This document shows positions 35,111 to 43,372 of a DNA stretch of 46,787 nt, one piece after another. Origin of the DNA: a bacterium. GTDB lineage: Bacteria; UBA6262; WVXT01. A program made the position numbers and the translations under genes. Position 1 is the first letter of the stretch. The number at the start of each line of letters is the position of its first letter. The notes beneath the pieces were generated by a model. The model had not been told where the DNA came from, ran no database searches, and saw only the letters and a program-made list of their open reading frames with translations. Location of the stretch: the NCBI GenBank assembly GCA_035530055.1, contig DATKVN010000005.1:1-46787 (forward strand), given 5' to 3'.

Positions 35111-35551
35111 ATGAATTGGGTTATTAGATTTTTAGCGACAGGATTTTTTGTTGGCTATTCGCCATTTGCTCCAGGGACAATGGGAACACTGGTAGCATTT
35201 CTGCTTTATGCTATTTTACCTACAACCATTCCCTTCTACTGGATGCTCATTTTATGCTTAATTATTGGCGGAACAATGATTTCTCACCAGGCAGAAAATA
35301 TCATAGGCGAAGTCGATTCTCCTAAAATAGTTATTGATGAGATATGTGGATACTTTATCGCTATGGCCTTTTTGCCCAAAACGCTTGGCTTGATGGTTGT
35401 AGGATTTATTATCTATCGGCTTCTGGATGTAATCAAGGTATATCCGATGAAGAAGTTAGAAATGCTTGCCGGAGGCCTAGGGATAATGCTTGATGATGTT
35501 TGTGCGGGCATAATAACTAATATTATTTTACACATAATTCACACACTATAA
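35111..35551 (+). CDS. pgpA: Phosphatidylglycerophosphatase A
   Basis: Dephosphorylates phosphatidylglycerophosphate to phosphatidylglycerol, completing the step begun by PgsA. Family motifs are [40 protein letters not shown] and [14 protein letters not shown]. The third motif usually reads FRLFDxxKPxP; Pro is replaced by Val here. The 146-aa length is near normal and about four hydrophobic segments are visible. It follows pgsA by 53 bases. Adjacency of pgsA and pgpA supports the pathway assignment. Confidence 0.93.
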   Translation: MNWVIRFLATGFFVGYSPFAPGTMGTLVAFLLYAILPTTIPFYWMLILCLIIGGTMISHQAENIIGEVDSPKIVIDEICGYFIAMAFLPKTLGLMVVGFIIYRLLDVIKVYPMKKLEMLAGGLGIMLDDVCAGIITNIILHIIHTL

Positions 35552-35570
35552 GAGAGAAAGGAGGAAAAAA

Positions 35571-36578
35571 ATGGGAAAAGATGAGAAAGTAAAAGCTTTG
35601 GAGGCAGCAGTATCCCAGATTGAAAAACAGTTCGGGAAAGGAACAATAATGAGGTTGGGTGATGAGGCTTATAAGGGGGAAGTGGGAGTGATTCCCACTG
35701 GCTCCCTAGCATTAGATGTAGCTTTAGGGGTGGGAGGAGTGCCTAGAGGAAGAGTGGTGGAAATCTTCGGTCCGGAAGGGGGAGGAAAAACCACTCTCTC
35801 TCTCCAGATAATTGCCAATGCTCAAAGAATGGGAGGGACAGCTGCTTTCGTAGATGCCGAGCACGCCATGGACCCAGCCTATGCCGGCAAGTTGGGAGTG
35901 GACATCGAAAACCTCCTAATTTCCCAGCCCGATAACGGCGAGCAGGCTCTGGAGATTACTGAGACTCTGGTTCGTAGCGGAGCTATCGATGTAATTGTAA
36001 TTGATAGTGTAGCTGCTCTGGTGCCCAGGGCAGAAATCGAGGGTCAAATGGGCGACGCGCAGATGGGCTTACAGGCCAGGTTGATGTCCCAGGCTCTCAG
36101 GAAACTTACCTCTTGTATATCTAAATCTAATACCAGTGTAATCTTTATTAATCAAATAAGAGAAAAGATAGGTGTGATGTTTGGCAATCCAGAGACGACT
36201 CCAGGAGGAAGAGCATTGAAGTTCTATTCTTCTGTTAGACTGGACATTCGTCGTATAGGCGCTATTAAGGCGGGAGAGGTACATATAGGTAACCGCATAA
36301 GAGTTAAGGTAGCCAAAAATAAGGTGGCTCCACCTTTCCGGAAGGCAGAGTTCGATATGATGTATAATGAGGGTATCTCCAGAGAAGGTTCCATTTTGGA
36401 TGTTGCGCTGGAAAATAACCTGATTGAGAAGAGTGGAACCTGGTTTTCTTACAAAAGAAACAGAATCGGACAGGGAAGAGAAAATGCCAAGTCTTACCTG
36501 AAGGAAAACCCAGAAATCACCCAGGAAATCGATAACATTCTAAGAGAAAAGCTACTTAGCTCGAAAGAAGAATCTTAA
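35571..36578 (+). CDS. recA: Recombinase RecA
   Basis: Strand-exchange ATPase and SOS coprotease; DprA (1805-2914) would load it on incoming DNA. The start is [19 protein letters not shown]. The P-loop reads GPEGGGKTT (67-75), whereas most RecA proteins have [115 protein letters not shown]-type L2 and core motifs are conserved. At 335 aa it has a short C-terminal tail. A strong AAAGGAGG precedes it. No LexA-box-like sequence was recognised upstream. Confidence 0.98.
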   Translation: MGKDEKVKALEAAVSQIEKQFGKGTIMRLGDEAYKGEVGVIPTGSLALDVALGVGGVPRGRVVEIFGPEGGGKTTLSLQIIANAQRMGGTAAFVDAEHAMDPAYAGKLGVDIENLLISQPDNGEQALEITETLVRSGAIDVIVIDSVAALVPRAEIEGQMGDAQMGLQARLMSQALRKLTSCISKSNTSVIFINQIREKIGVMFGNPETTPGGRALKFYSSVRLDIRRIGAIKAGEVHIGNRIRVKVAKNKVAPPFRKAEFDMMYNEGISREGSILDVALENNLIEKSGTWFSYKRNRIGQGRENAKSYLKENPEITQEIDNILREKLLSSKEES

Positions 36579-36584
36579 TAGAAC

Positions 36585-37199
36585 ATGCTAAAGATATTCA
36601 CAGTTGGCCCCATGGAGGCCAATTGTTATATTCTTTATAATCCTGATAAAAGAGAAGGATTGATTATTGACCCTGGTGCAGAAGGGTCGCATTTAATTAA
36701 ATTTATTAAACAAGAAAAAATATCCATTAACTACATCATTAATACTCACGGACATCCAGACCACATAGGTGCCAACCGAAAGATCAAAGAGCATACTAAT
36801 GCTCCAATCTTGATTCATCAATACGACGCTCCCATGCTTGCAAAAAGCGGGAGCGTTCTTTCTCTCATCTTTCCTGTAGAATCCTCCTCACCTCCGGCGG
36901 ACACTTTCATAAAAGACGGGGATTTAATTGAATGTGCGGGAATGAAGTTGAAGGTTCTCCATACTCCCGGACATACGCCGGGAGGAATCTCTCTTTTGAT
37001 AGATGATTCCATCTTTACTGGTGACACGCTGTTTTCAGGTTCGATTGGCCGAAGCGACTTGCCCGGCGGTTCTCCAGAGGTACTTTTAAATTCAATAAAG
37101 AAGATTTTGTCCTTGGATGAAAATTTAATTGTATACCCTGGACATGGTCCAGCGACCACCGTTAGTCAGGAACTCCACAGTAACCCCTTTATAACATGA
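36585..37199 (+). CDS. Metallo-beta-lactamase-fold hydrolase (glyoxalase II-like)
   Basis: This 204-aa soluble protein starts MLKIFTVGPMEANCYILYNP, the usual start of the YcbL/glyoxalase-II-like group. The metal motif THGHPDHIGA gives His55, His57, Asp59 and His60; HTPGHTPGGISLL and FTGDTLFSGSIGRSDLPGG add His and Asp ligands, with YPGHG at the end. The long C-terminal glutathione-binding region of true glyoxalase II is absent. The substrate is unknown. It overlaps xerD by 4 bases, so the two are coupled. Confidence 0.9.
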   Translation: MLKIFTVGPMEANCYILYNPDKREGLIIDPGAEGSHLIKFIKQEKISINYIINTHGHPDHIGANRKIKEHTNAPILIHQYDAPMLAKSGSVLSLIFPVESSSPPADTFIKDGDLIECAGMKLKVLHTPGHTPGGISLLIDDSIFTGDTLFSGSIGRSDLPGGSPEVLLNSIKKILSLDENLIVYPGHGPATTVSQELHSNPFIT

Positions 37200-38095
37200 A
37201 AAATTCCGAGCTTCTTGACGAATTTATCAACTACATAGATGTGGAAAAAGGTCTGTCAAAAAATACAAAGTTGGCTTACCACAGAGACCTCTCGCAGTAT
37301 CTCGCATATTTGGAAGAGAATCGCAAAATTGCCACTCGCATCACCCATAGTGACCTTATGGAGTTCTTACTGATTAAAAGGAGATATCTATCGCCTTCCT
37401 CGTTAGCCAGGGTAATAACTTCAATTAAGATGTTTCATCGTTTCCTAGTATCAGATAACTATTGTAAAATGGATCCCACTCAGAACTTAGATTCCCCGCA
37501 CCTCGGCATGAGACTACCCAAAGTGTTGACTTTTGCCGAAGTGGAAACATTGCTCAACGTTCCTCCTGATACCCCTGTAGGAATCAGAGACAAGGCAATG
37601 ATGGAACTTCTCTATGCCACGGGAATGAGGGTCTCAGAAATTATCAATCTTAAACTGGAAGACGTTAATCTTAGATTGGGCTATTTGCGTTGCCTTGGCA
37701 AACGGGGGAAAGAGCGCATTGTTCCCGTCGGTTCTGAGGCGATTAAGTTCATAAACATCTATCTGAAAAAGGTAAGGTCTGCCCATAAAGCACTCTCCAA
37801 ACCGTCTGCACGGCAGCCGAAGAGTCTCTTTTTAAATCCCTCAGGCAGAAAACTTTCTCGTGTGGGATTCTGGAAGATAATTAAGAGATACGCTATTCTT
37901 TCCGGAATAACTAAAGAGATAACACCCCACACCTTGAGGCACTCTTTTGCCACCCATCTCTTAGAACGGGGTGCTGATCTGCGTTCAATTCAGGAGATGT
38001 TGGGACATGAAAATATCTCCACCACCCAGATATATACCCACCTAACCCGCGAACGTTTGAAAGACCTCCACAAAAAATTCCATCCTCGGGGTTAA
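37196..38095 (+). CDS. xerD: Tyrosine recombinase XerD
   Basis: Partner of XerC at dif. The N-terminal core-binding domain begins LLDEFINYIDVEKGLSKNT. Catalytic residues are Arg in ATGMRVSEIINL, Lys in CLGKRGKERIVPVG, HTLRHSFATHLLERGADLRS, LGHENISTTQIYTHL with the nucleophile Tyr near the end. XerD, rather than a second XerC, is favoured by HTLRHSFATHLLERGADL and the LGHENISTTQIYTH context, but the two are paralogous and phylogeny would be decisive. A repeat block starts two bases after the stop. Confidence 0.92.
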   Translation: MKNSELLDEFINYIDVEKGLSKNTKLAYHRDLSQYLAYLEENRKIATRITHSDLMEFLLIKRRYLSPSSLARVITSIKMFHRFLVSDNYCKMDPTQNLDSPHLGMRLPKVLTFAEVETLLNVPPDTPVGIRDKAMMELLYATGMRVSEIINLKLEDVNLRLGYLRCLGKRGKERIVPVGSEAIKFINIYLKKVRSAHKALSKPSARQPKSLFLNPSGRKLSRVGFWKIIKRYAILSGITKEITPHTLRHSFATHLLERGADLRSIQEMLGHENISTTQIYTHLTRERLKDLHKKFHPRG

Positions 38096-38096
38096 G

Positions 38097-38248
38097 GTAG
38101 TGTAACCCTTTATGAGCGTAATCTTTACCGAGATAAGTCCCTACGCTACCAAAACCATTACGGGCATAAAGCCCTACACTACCAAATCATTATTCGTAGT
38201 GTAGCCCTTTATGGGCGTAATTCTTACGGGCATAAAGCCCTACACTAC
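38097..38248. repeat. REP-like elements, family A, tandem copies after xerD
   Basis: The block runs from GTAGTGTAACCC to GGGCCC-free terminal CTACACTAC, with at least two and a half copies. A near-perfect inverted pair GTAGTGTAGCCCTTTATGGG (38196 onward) and CCCTACACTAC (38238-38248) closes it. Arms include TTACGGGCATAAAGCCC and TTATGGGCGTAATTC. The copies are not evenly spaced and have no unique spacers. Confidence 0.8.
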
Positions 38249-38265
38249 CTATATGGAACAAAATT

Positions 38266-38298
38266 CGTCTTGAAAAGACGGGAGAAATGGGTTATAAT
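38266..38298 (+). promoter_or_regulatory. Promoter of the MoxR cluster with inverted repeat over the -35
   Basis: TTGAAA (38270-38275) and TATAAT (38293-38298) are separated by 17 bases. CGTCTT-GAA-AAGACG (38266-38280) is a perfect 6-bp inverted repeat overlapping the -35, so it could be an operator. Transcription would begin near 38305, leaving about 24 bases before moxR. Confidence 0.65.
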
Positions 38299-38328
38299 AC
38301 TAAAAAAGAGTTTTAAAGGAGGAATTTT

Positions 38329-39333
38329 ATGGTTAGACCAGAGGGAAAAGAAGATTTGAAGTTAGTAGAGAAGTTAGCTCAGGGACGGAAATCGATTCTG
38401 GAACAACTCCATAAGATAATTGTGGGGCAGGATGAGGTGATTGAACAGCTCCTGATTGCTCTTTTTGCCCGAGGTCACTGTCTGATTGTAGGCGTGCCTG
38501 GTCTGGCTAAGACAATGTTGATCTCTACGATTGCCGAGATTCTCGATTTGAAATTCCAGAGAATCCAATTTACCCCAGATCTTATGCCCTCTGATATCAC
38601 GGGAACAGATGTGATTGAAGAGAATATTTCCACAGGAAAGAGAAGTTTCCGTTTCATCAAGGGACCCATCTTTGCTAACATAGTCTTGGCAGACGAGATT
38701 AATCGTACTCCTCCCAAAACACAATCTGCTCTCCTGCAGGCTATGCAAGAGTATAAGGTTACTGCCAGTGGAAATACTTACCCTTTAGAACTTCCCTTCT
38801 TCGTCTTAGCTACCCAGAATCCCATTGAGCAGGAAGGGACATATCCCTTGCCCGAAGCCCAGCTTGACCGATTCTTCTTTGAGGTGAATATCGACTACCC
38901 TAAGTATGAAGAGGAGAAGGAGATTGTCACTAAAACCACCTCCACTTTCCAGGCGAAATTAATAAAAACTCTTAATGCTAAAGAGATAATCCATCTACAG
39001 GAGATTGTGCGAAAAGTCCCGGCTTCCGAGTATGTTGTTAACTATGCAGTAAATTTGGTGACAGCTACCCGACCATCTTCATCCCAAGCTCCGGAATTCA
39101 TCAAAAGGTGGGTCAGTTGGGGAGCGAGCCCCAGGGGTTCACAAAACTTAATCTTAGGAGGAAAGGCAAGGGCAATCCTTAATGGTCGCTTCAATGCCTC
39201 GGTAGAAGACATCAAGGCCTTAGCTCACCCTGTCTTACGCCATCGTATCCTACTTAATTTTAATGCAGAGGCTGAAGGCGTGCGCACCGATCAAGTAATA
39301 GATAGACTACTGGAAACAGTTCGGGAAACTTGA
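38329..39333 (+). CDS. moxR: MoxR-family AAA+ ATPase
   Basis: MoxR ATPases are chaperone-like and work with VWA-domain partners. The P-loop is GVPGLAKT (55-62), followed by FTPDLMPSDITGTDV, the Walker B region VLADEINRTPPKTQSALLQAM, the sensor segment TASGNTYPLELPFFVLATQNPIEQEGTYPLPEAQLDRF and the C-terminal lid. It starts at ATG 38329 after AAAGGAGGAA behind a clear promoter. It heads the cluster moxR-DUF58-batA-DUF4159-VWA-DUF4175, whose neighbours carry the VWA domains it would act on. Confidence 0.95.
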   Translation: MVRPEGKEDLKLVEKLAQGRKSILEQLHKIIVGQDEVIEQLLIALFARGHCLIVGVPGLAKTMLISTIAEILDLKFQRIQFTPDLMPSDITGTDVIEENISTGKRSFRFIKGPIFANIVLADEINRTPPKTQSALLQAMQEYKVTASGNTYPLELPFFVLATQNPIEQEGTYPLPEAQLDRFFFEVNIDYPKYEEEKEIVTKTTSTFQAKLIKTLNAKEIIHLQEIVRKVPASEYVVNYAVNLVTATRPSSSQAPEFIKRWVSWGASPRGSQNLILGGKARAILNGRFNASVEDIKALAHPVLRHRILLNFNAEAEGVRTDQVIDRLLETVRET

Positions 39334-39361
39334 GTCTGGAAGCAACAAGGTTTCACAGAAG

Positions 39362-39386
39362 AAAAAAGTACCTGTCCCCTTTTTTG
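39362..39386. repeat. Short dispersed motif GTACCTGTCCCC
   Basis: AAAAAAGTACCTGTCCCC followed by TTTTTT lies between moxR and the DUF58 gene. It resembles GGTGCCTGTCACC at 5202-5218 and the GGGGCATGACC region at 17684-17736. These belong to a motif type seen in intergenic spots of this window. Confidence 0.4.
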
Positions 39387-39396
39387 AGAGGTAAAA

Positions 39397-40293
39397 ATGG
39401 AACAACCAAAGAGAGGTTACATCGACCCTTTAATTGTGGCTAAACTTTCCACCATGCTTCTCAAAGCAAGATTTGTGGTTGAGGGATTTATTGCCGGACT
39501 ACACCAGAGCCCCTACAGGGGTTTTAGTCTCGAGTTCGCCCAGCACAGGGAATACTCACCAGGAGATGAAACCAGACATGTAGATTGGAAAGTCTATGGG
39601 CGAAAAGACAAATACTTCGTCAAACAGTATCAGGAAGAGACAAACCTGAAGGGATATATTCTCCTTGATAGAAGCGCCTCTATGGGATATAAGAGTAAGG
39701 AAATAACTAAGCTCCAGTATGGCTCTTATTTAGCAGCCTCATTAGCCTTCTTGATGCTCAGACAGCAGGACTCGGTGGGACTGGCCACTTTCGATGAGAG
39801 GATTAAAAAATATATTCCTCCCCGCCAGAGCAAGGGGCACCTTTCGCTAATCTTAGACGAGCTGGAGAAACTGGTTCCATCTTCCCAAACAGGAATAAAC
39901 CGCTCTCTTCAGGAACTGGGACAATATACCAAACGACGGGGATTGATTATTCTGATTTCCGACCTCCTGGATGAACAAGAAAAGGTTCTGAATGCTCTGA
40001 AGTACTTCCGGTTTAAGAAACACGAAGTAATCGTTTTTCATCTCCTCGATCCCGCCGAGCTGGAACTTCCCTTTACCAACGTCCTCTGGCTGGAAGATAT
40101 GGAGAATGGAAAGAGAGTTCTAACCCATCCAAAAATCATCCGGGAGAAGTATAAAGATGTAATAAAAGAATTCGTGGAAACGTACAAGTTAAGTTGTTTA
40201 AGAAGCGATATAGATTATTGTCTTATGGACACAAAAACTCCTCTCGATTTCGCATTAGGAGCATACCTTGCCAGGAGAAAAATGTTAAGGTGA
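39397..40293 (+). CDS. DUF58 protein with VWA-like fold
   Basis: DUF58 proteins are regular MoxR partners with a von Willebrand A-like domain. The family motif EFAQHREYSPGDETRHVDWKVYGRKDKYFVKQYQEE is split across residues 47-81; the metal-ion site DRSAS is at 91-95. KLISD-like DLLD motifs and ALKYFRFKKHEVIVFHLLDPAELELPF follow. A 298-aa cytosolic protein is expected. AGAGGTAAAAATG gives a clear start. It ends 3 bases before the next gene. Confidence 0.92.
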   Translation: MEQPKRGYIDPLIVAKLSTMLLKARFVVEGFIAGLHQSPYRGFSLEFAQHREYSPGDETRHVDWKVYGRKDKYFVKQYQEETNLKGYILLDRSASMGYKSKEITKLQYGSYLAASLAFLMLRQQDSVGLATFDERIKKYIPPRQSKGHLSLILDELEKLVPSSQTGINRSLQELGQYTKRRGLIILISDLLDEQEKVLNALKYFRFKKHEVIVFHLLDPAELELPFTNVLWLEDMENGKRVLTHPKIIREKYKDVIKEFVETYKLSCLRSDIDYCLMDTKTPLDFALGAYLARRKMLR

Positions 40294-40296
40294 GAG

Positions 40297-42477
40297 ATGA
40301 ACATAACATTTTTAAATCCATCGTTCCTGTGGGGATTACCAGTAGTTTCCATTCCCATACTTATCCATCTCTTCTCTAGAAGAAGACCAATAACTTCCCA
40401 ATTTTCTTCTGTTAAGTTTATTCAATTAGCCTCCACCACAGTAATCAGACGGTTTAAATTGAAACAGCTAATCTTACTTATATTGAGGTCTCTTATTCTT
40501 CTCCTGTTAACTCTTCTTTTCGCCAGGCCTGTGGTGAGGAGAATGCCTCTGTTTGCCCAGGCAGAAGGGGTCTCACGGTCCAGTGTAATTCTCATCGACA
40601 ACTCTTATTCTATGGGATATGTGGAAGAAGGAGAATCCCGCTTCGCTCTAGCCAAGAAAGTGGCCAGACGTATTCTGAAAATGACCAAAAGAGGTGACCG
40701 CGCAGCACTCTTTTTAATTTCCGATGAGGTGAAGCCTTTAGTCTCTTATCTCACTGACGACAAGCAGATTCTCTGGGAGAGATTGGAGGAAGGCTCCTTG
40801 AGTTTCCGTCCTACGAATCTCTTCCCGGGCATCTCTCAGGCATATAAAATTCTCCAGGAGTCCGGTTCACCAAATAGAGAGATTATCCTGATTGCAGATT
40901 TGGGAATTAACGGATGGCAGGGAATTGACGGAAAGAGTATAAAAGAATTCGACCCGGAAGTGAAGTTTATTATTATCGATTTAAATAGGGAATCGCTTTC
41001 CAATGTCGCTGTAGCAAAAGTCGATTGTCGCCGACTGACTATGGGAGAGACTTCCCAGATATCAATTAAAATAAGAAATTATTCTAAAGAAAAAATTTCC
41101 CGTCTATTTGTTTCAGTTTTCCTGGAGCCGCAAAGCAAGTTTCAAATTGACAGAGAAACTGGAGAGAAAGTAGGCCAGGGCTTTGTAGATTTAAAAGGGG
41201 GAAGAAAAGCCAGTAAAGATTTCTTCTACAATTTCCCTCGAGAAGGAACTTATCTGGGGAAAGTAGAGATTCAGGAAGACAGTCTCCCTTCTGACGATAG
41301 ATTCTACTTTAAAGCAGAGGCCTTAGAGAAAATTAAGGTGCTCCTGATTGATGGCCATCCGGGAATTTCCTCTTTTTCCAGTGAGACATTCTATTTAACA
41401 CTCAGCCTTTCACCGACCACCTCCGAAGTTTCCCCTATACAGTCACCGTTAGTGGTGAAGGTGGTCACGCTAGATGGATTTCCCCAAGAGAAATTAGATG
41501 ATTTTTCTGTAATCTTCCTGGCTAATGTGGGAAAAGTTACCAGTTCCTTAAGGGAGAGACTCACAAATTTTGTCCGGGAAGGAGGGGGAGTCGTCTTTTC
41601 CCTGGGTGATAACGTGAATGCCCAAGAATATAATCTTAATTTTGACAACCTCCTGCCAGCTGAGTTGGTGGAAGTTAAAGGAAAATCTAAAGGAGAAAGA
41701 GAATTCAAAGCGATTGATTTTCAAGACTTTACTCACCCAATCTTACAGGTTTTTGCCCAAGGGAAAGAGGGAGATTTAACCCGAACAAGATTCTACCAAT
41801 ACTTCGCCACTCAGGTTAAACCTTCAGCAAAGGTGGTTCTCGGTCTTGCAGATGGACTACCTTTACTTATCGAGGGAGAACTGCCGTATCCCGGGGCAGG
41901 GAAGGTGTTACTGTTCACCTCTACTTTAGATCGAGACTGGAATAACTTGCCCACCAAGCCAGTCTTTTTACCTTTAATCCAACAGATGGTTCGCTACCTA
42001 GCTCTCTCTACTTTAAGGGAAGAACCTTGGGGAACTTTTCTTGTTGGCGAGGAAATAAGATATAAACTGGGCCCAGGAGAATTACCTCCATCTGTAGAAA
42101 TAATCGGTCCTCAGGGAAAAAAGTTTTCAGTGATTCCCGTCCAGAAGAGAGATTTCTCTGGTATAGAATTTGGCCCTGTGGAGGTGCCTGGTATCTATCA
42201 GCTCTCATACATAACGGATGGAAAATGGAATAATAAATATCTACCGCTTAACCTCAATATAGAAAGCAATGAGTCTGACCTGGCCAAAATGGGAACCAGG
42301 GAAATAAGAAAACTTTTTCTCGCCACACCTATTAAAATAATCGATGACTTGACTAATTTAGAAAAGGAGATTCTACAACTCCTCTATGGAAAGGAAATAT
42401 CCAAAAATTTAATCTTTCTTTTAGTGGGGTTCCTATTTTTAGAGGTTTTTCTGGCAAATCCGCGGGGAAAGAGGTAA
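40297..42477 (+). CDS. BatA-like membrane protein with VWA domain
   Basis: The 726-aa product begins with the BatA N-terminal domain and first membrane helix: FLNPSFLWGLPVVSIPILIH, LFSRRRPITSQFSSVKFIQL, then a second helix LILRSLILLLLTLLFARPVV. A VWA domain follows, with intact metal site DNSYS (101-105) and IILIADLGINGWQG. A large extracytoplasmic region has a GATase-like section (LLIDGHPGISSFSSETFYL, VREGGGVVFSLGDNV). A last helix LIFLLVGFLFLEVFLA ends the protein. It is likely an inner-membrane protein facing the periplasm. The DUF58 and DUF4159 genes lie 3 bases away on each side. Confidence 0.85.
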   Translation: MNITFLNPSFLWGLPVVSIPILIHLFSRRRPITSQFSSVKFIQLASTTVIRRFKLKQLILLILRSLILLLLTLLFARPVVRRMPLFAQAEGVSRSSVILIDNSYSMGYVEEGESRFALAKKVARRILKMTKRGDRAALFLISDEVKPLVSYLTDDKQILWERLEEGSLSFRPTNLFPGISQAYKILQESGSPNREIILIADLGINGWQGIDGKSIKEFDPEVKFIIIDLNRESLSNVAVAKVDCRRLTMGETSQISIKIRNYSKEKISRLFVSVFLEPQSKFQIDRETGEKVGQGFVDLKGGRKASKDFFYNFPREGTYLGKVEIQEDSLPSDDRFYFKAEALEKIKVLLIDGHPGISSFSSETFYLTLSLSPTTSEVSPIQSPLVVKVVTLDGFPQEKLDDFSVIFLANVGKVTSSLRERLTNFVREGGGVVFSLGDNVNAQEYNLNFDNLLPAELVEVKGKSKGEREFKAIDFQDFTHPILQVFAQGKEGDLTRTRFYQYFATQVKPSAKVVLGLADGLPLLIEGELPYPGAGKVLLFTSTLDRDWNNLPTKPVFLPLIQQMVRYLALSTLREEPWGTFLVGEEIRYKLGPGELPPSVEIIGPQGKKFSVIPVQKRDFSGIEFGPVEVPGIYQLSYITDGKWNNKYLPLNLNIESNESDLAKMGTREIRKLFLATPIKIIDDLTNLEKEILQLLYGKEISKNLIFLLVGFLFLEVFLANPRGKR

Positions 42478-42480
42478 TTT

Positions 42481-43254
42481 GTGATGGGACATGGGAAGTT
42501 TGGCTCGCTACTCGTCATAGGTATAGTTATTTGTAATTTGATTGCCAGTCCTCTTCCAGCCGAACAGAGGGACAGGTTTGTGTTCAGCCAATTGCGTTAT
42601 AAAGGAGGAGACTGGGATCCCTATCCTACAGCATATAAGGAAATTCTCCATTACCTGACGACAACTACCAGTGTGAGGGCTCAAACAGCAAGAAGAGAGT
42701 TATCATTGAGTGATCCGGAACTTTTTTTCTCTCCTTTTCTGTATATGAGCGGCAAGGAGGAATTTGCTCCCTTCACTGCACAAGAAATAGAGAATCTTAG
42801 GCGTTATTTGTCCTGTGGAGGCCTACTGTTAATTGACGATGCTTCGGGAGGGAGAGATCTCGGATTCAACAGGGCAGTGCTGAGGGAAATGGAGAAGTTC
42901 TTCCCTGAAGGGAAGCTAAAAAGGATTCCCCCAGACCATGCTGTTTTTCGTTCATTCTATCTATCGCCCAGGGTTGTTGGCCGAAGGGTAGGAAATCCTT
43001 ATCTGGAAGGCATCGATATTGATGGTCAAACAGTGGTAATCTACTCCCAGAATGACCTGGGAGGAGCCTGGGTTAGAGATAGATTAGGGAACTGGCTTTA
43101 CGAATGTGTTCCCGGGGGAGAATTGCAAAGATTGGAAGCAATGAAACTCTTTTTAAACGTCATTATCTATTCTTTAACTGGCACATATAAGAAGGATACT
43201 ATTCATCAACCCTATATTCAACAGAAACTCAAAACTCGGAGGACAGCACCGTAA
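42481..43254 (+). CDS. DUF4159 exported protein
   Basis: The 257-aa product has a signal peptide (residues 1-28, HGKFGSLLVIGIVICNLIAS) and then the DUF4159 pattern: RFVFSQLRYKGGDWDPYPTAYKEI split over 32-55, LFFSPFLYMSGKEEFAPFT, LRRYLSCGGLLLIDDASG, DHAVFRSFYL, and LEGIDIDGQTVVIYSQNDLGGAWV. The family fold is class-I-GATase-like; no enzymatic role is known. GAGGTAATTT precedes GTG 42481 and ATG 42484, and either may be used. It is common in MoxR/BatA-type clusters of planctomycetes and related diderms. Confidence 0.88.
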   Translation: MMGHGKFGSLLVIGIVICNLIASPLPAEQRDRFVFSQLRYKGGDWDPYPTAYKEILHYLTTTTSVRAQTARRELSLSDPELFFSPFLYMSGKEEFAPFTAQEIENLRRYLSCGGLLLIDDASGGRDLGFNRAVLREMEKFFPEGKLKRIPPDHAVFRSFYLSPRVVGRRVGNPYLEGIDIDGQTVVIYSQNDLGGAWVRDRLGNWLYECVPGGELQRLEAMKLFLNVIIYSLTGTYKKDTIHQPYIQQKLKTRRTAP

Positions 43255-43266
43255 ACGGAGTTTTTG

Positions 43267-43342
43267 GTAGCGTAGGGGCGACCTTTATGGTCGCCCAAGG
43301 GCTTGTCCCCGTAAAAATTACGCCCATAAAGGGCTACACTAC
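43267..43342. repeat. Chimeric REP-like element (families A and C)
   Basis: GTAGCGTAGGGGCGACC, with its partner GGTCGCCC (43289-43296), is family C. The right part, from GGGCTTGTCCCC through TTACGCCCATAAAGGGCTA to CACTAC, is family A and nearly identical to 21388-21433. The joined copy shows that the palindromic units behave as modules. Confidence 0.75.
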
Positions 43343-43372
43343 GATTACGCTTTGCTGAGAGGAAGGCTAACT

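Noticed and set aside
38097-38248. CRISPR array
   Set aside because: Units are palindromic, unevenly spaced and without unique spacers, and no cas gene is present.
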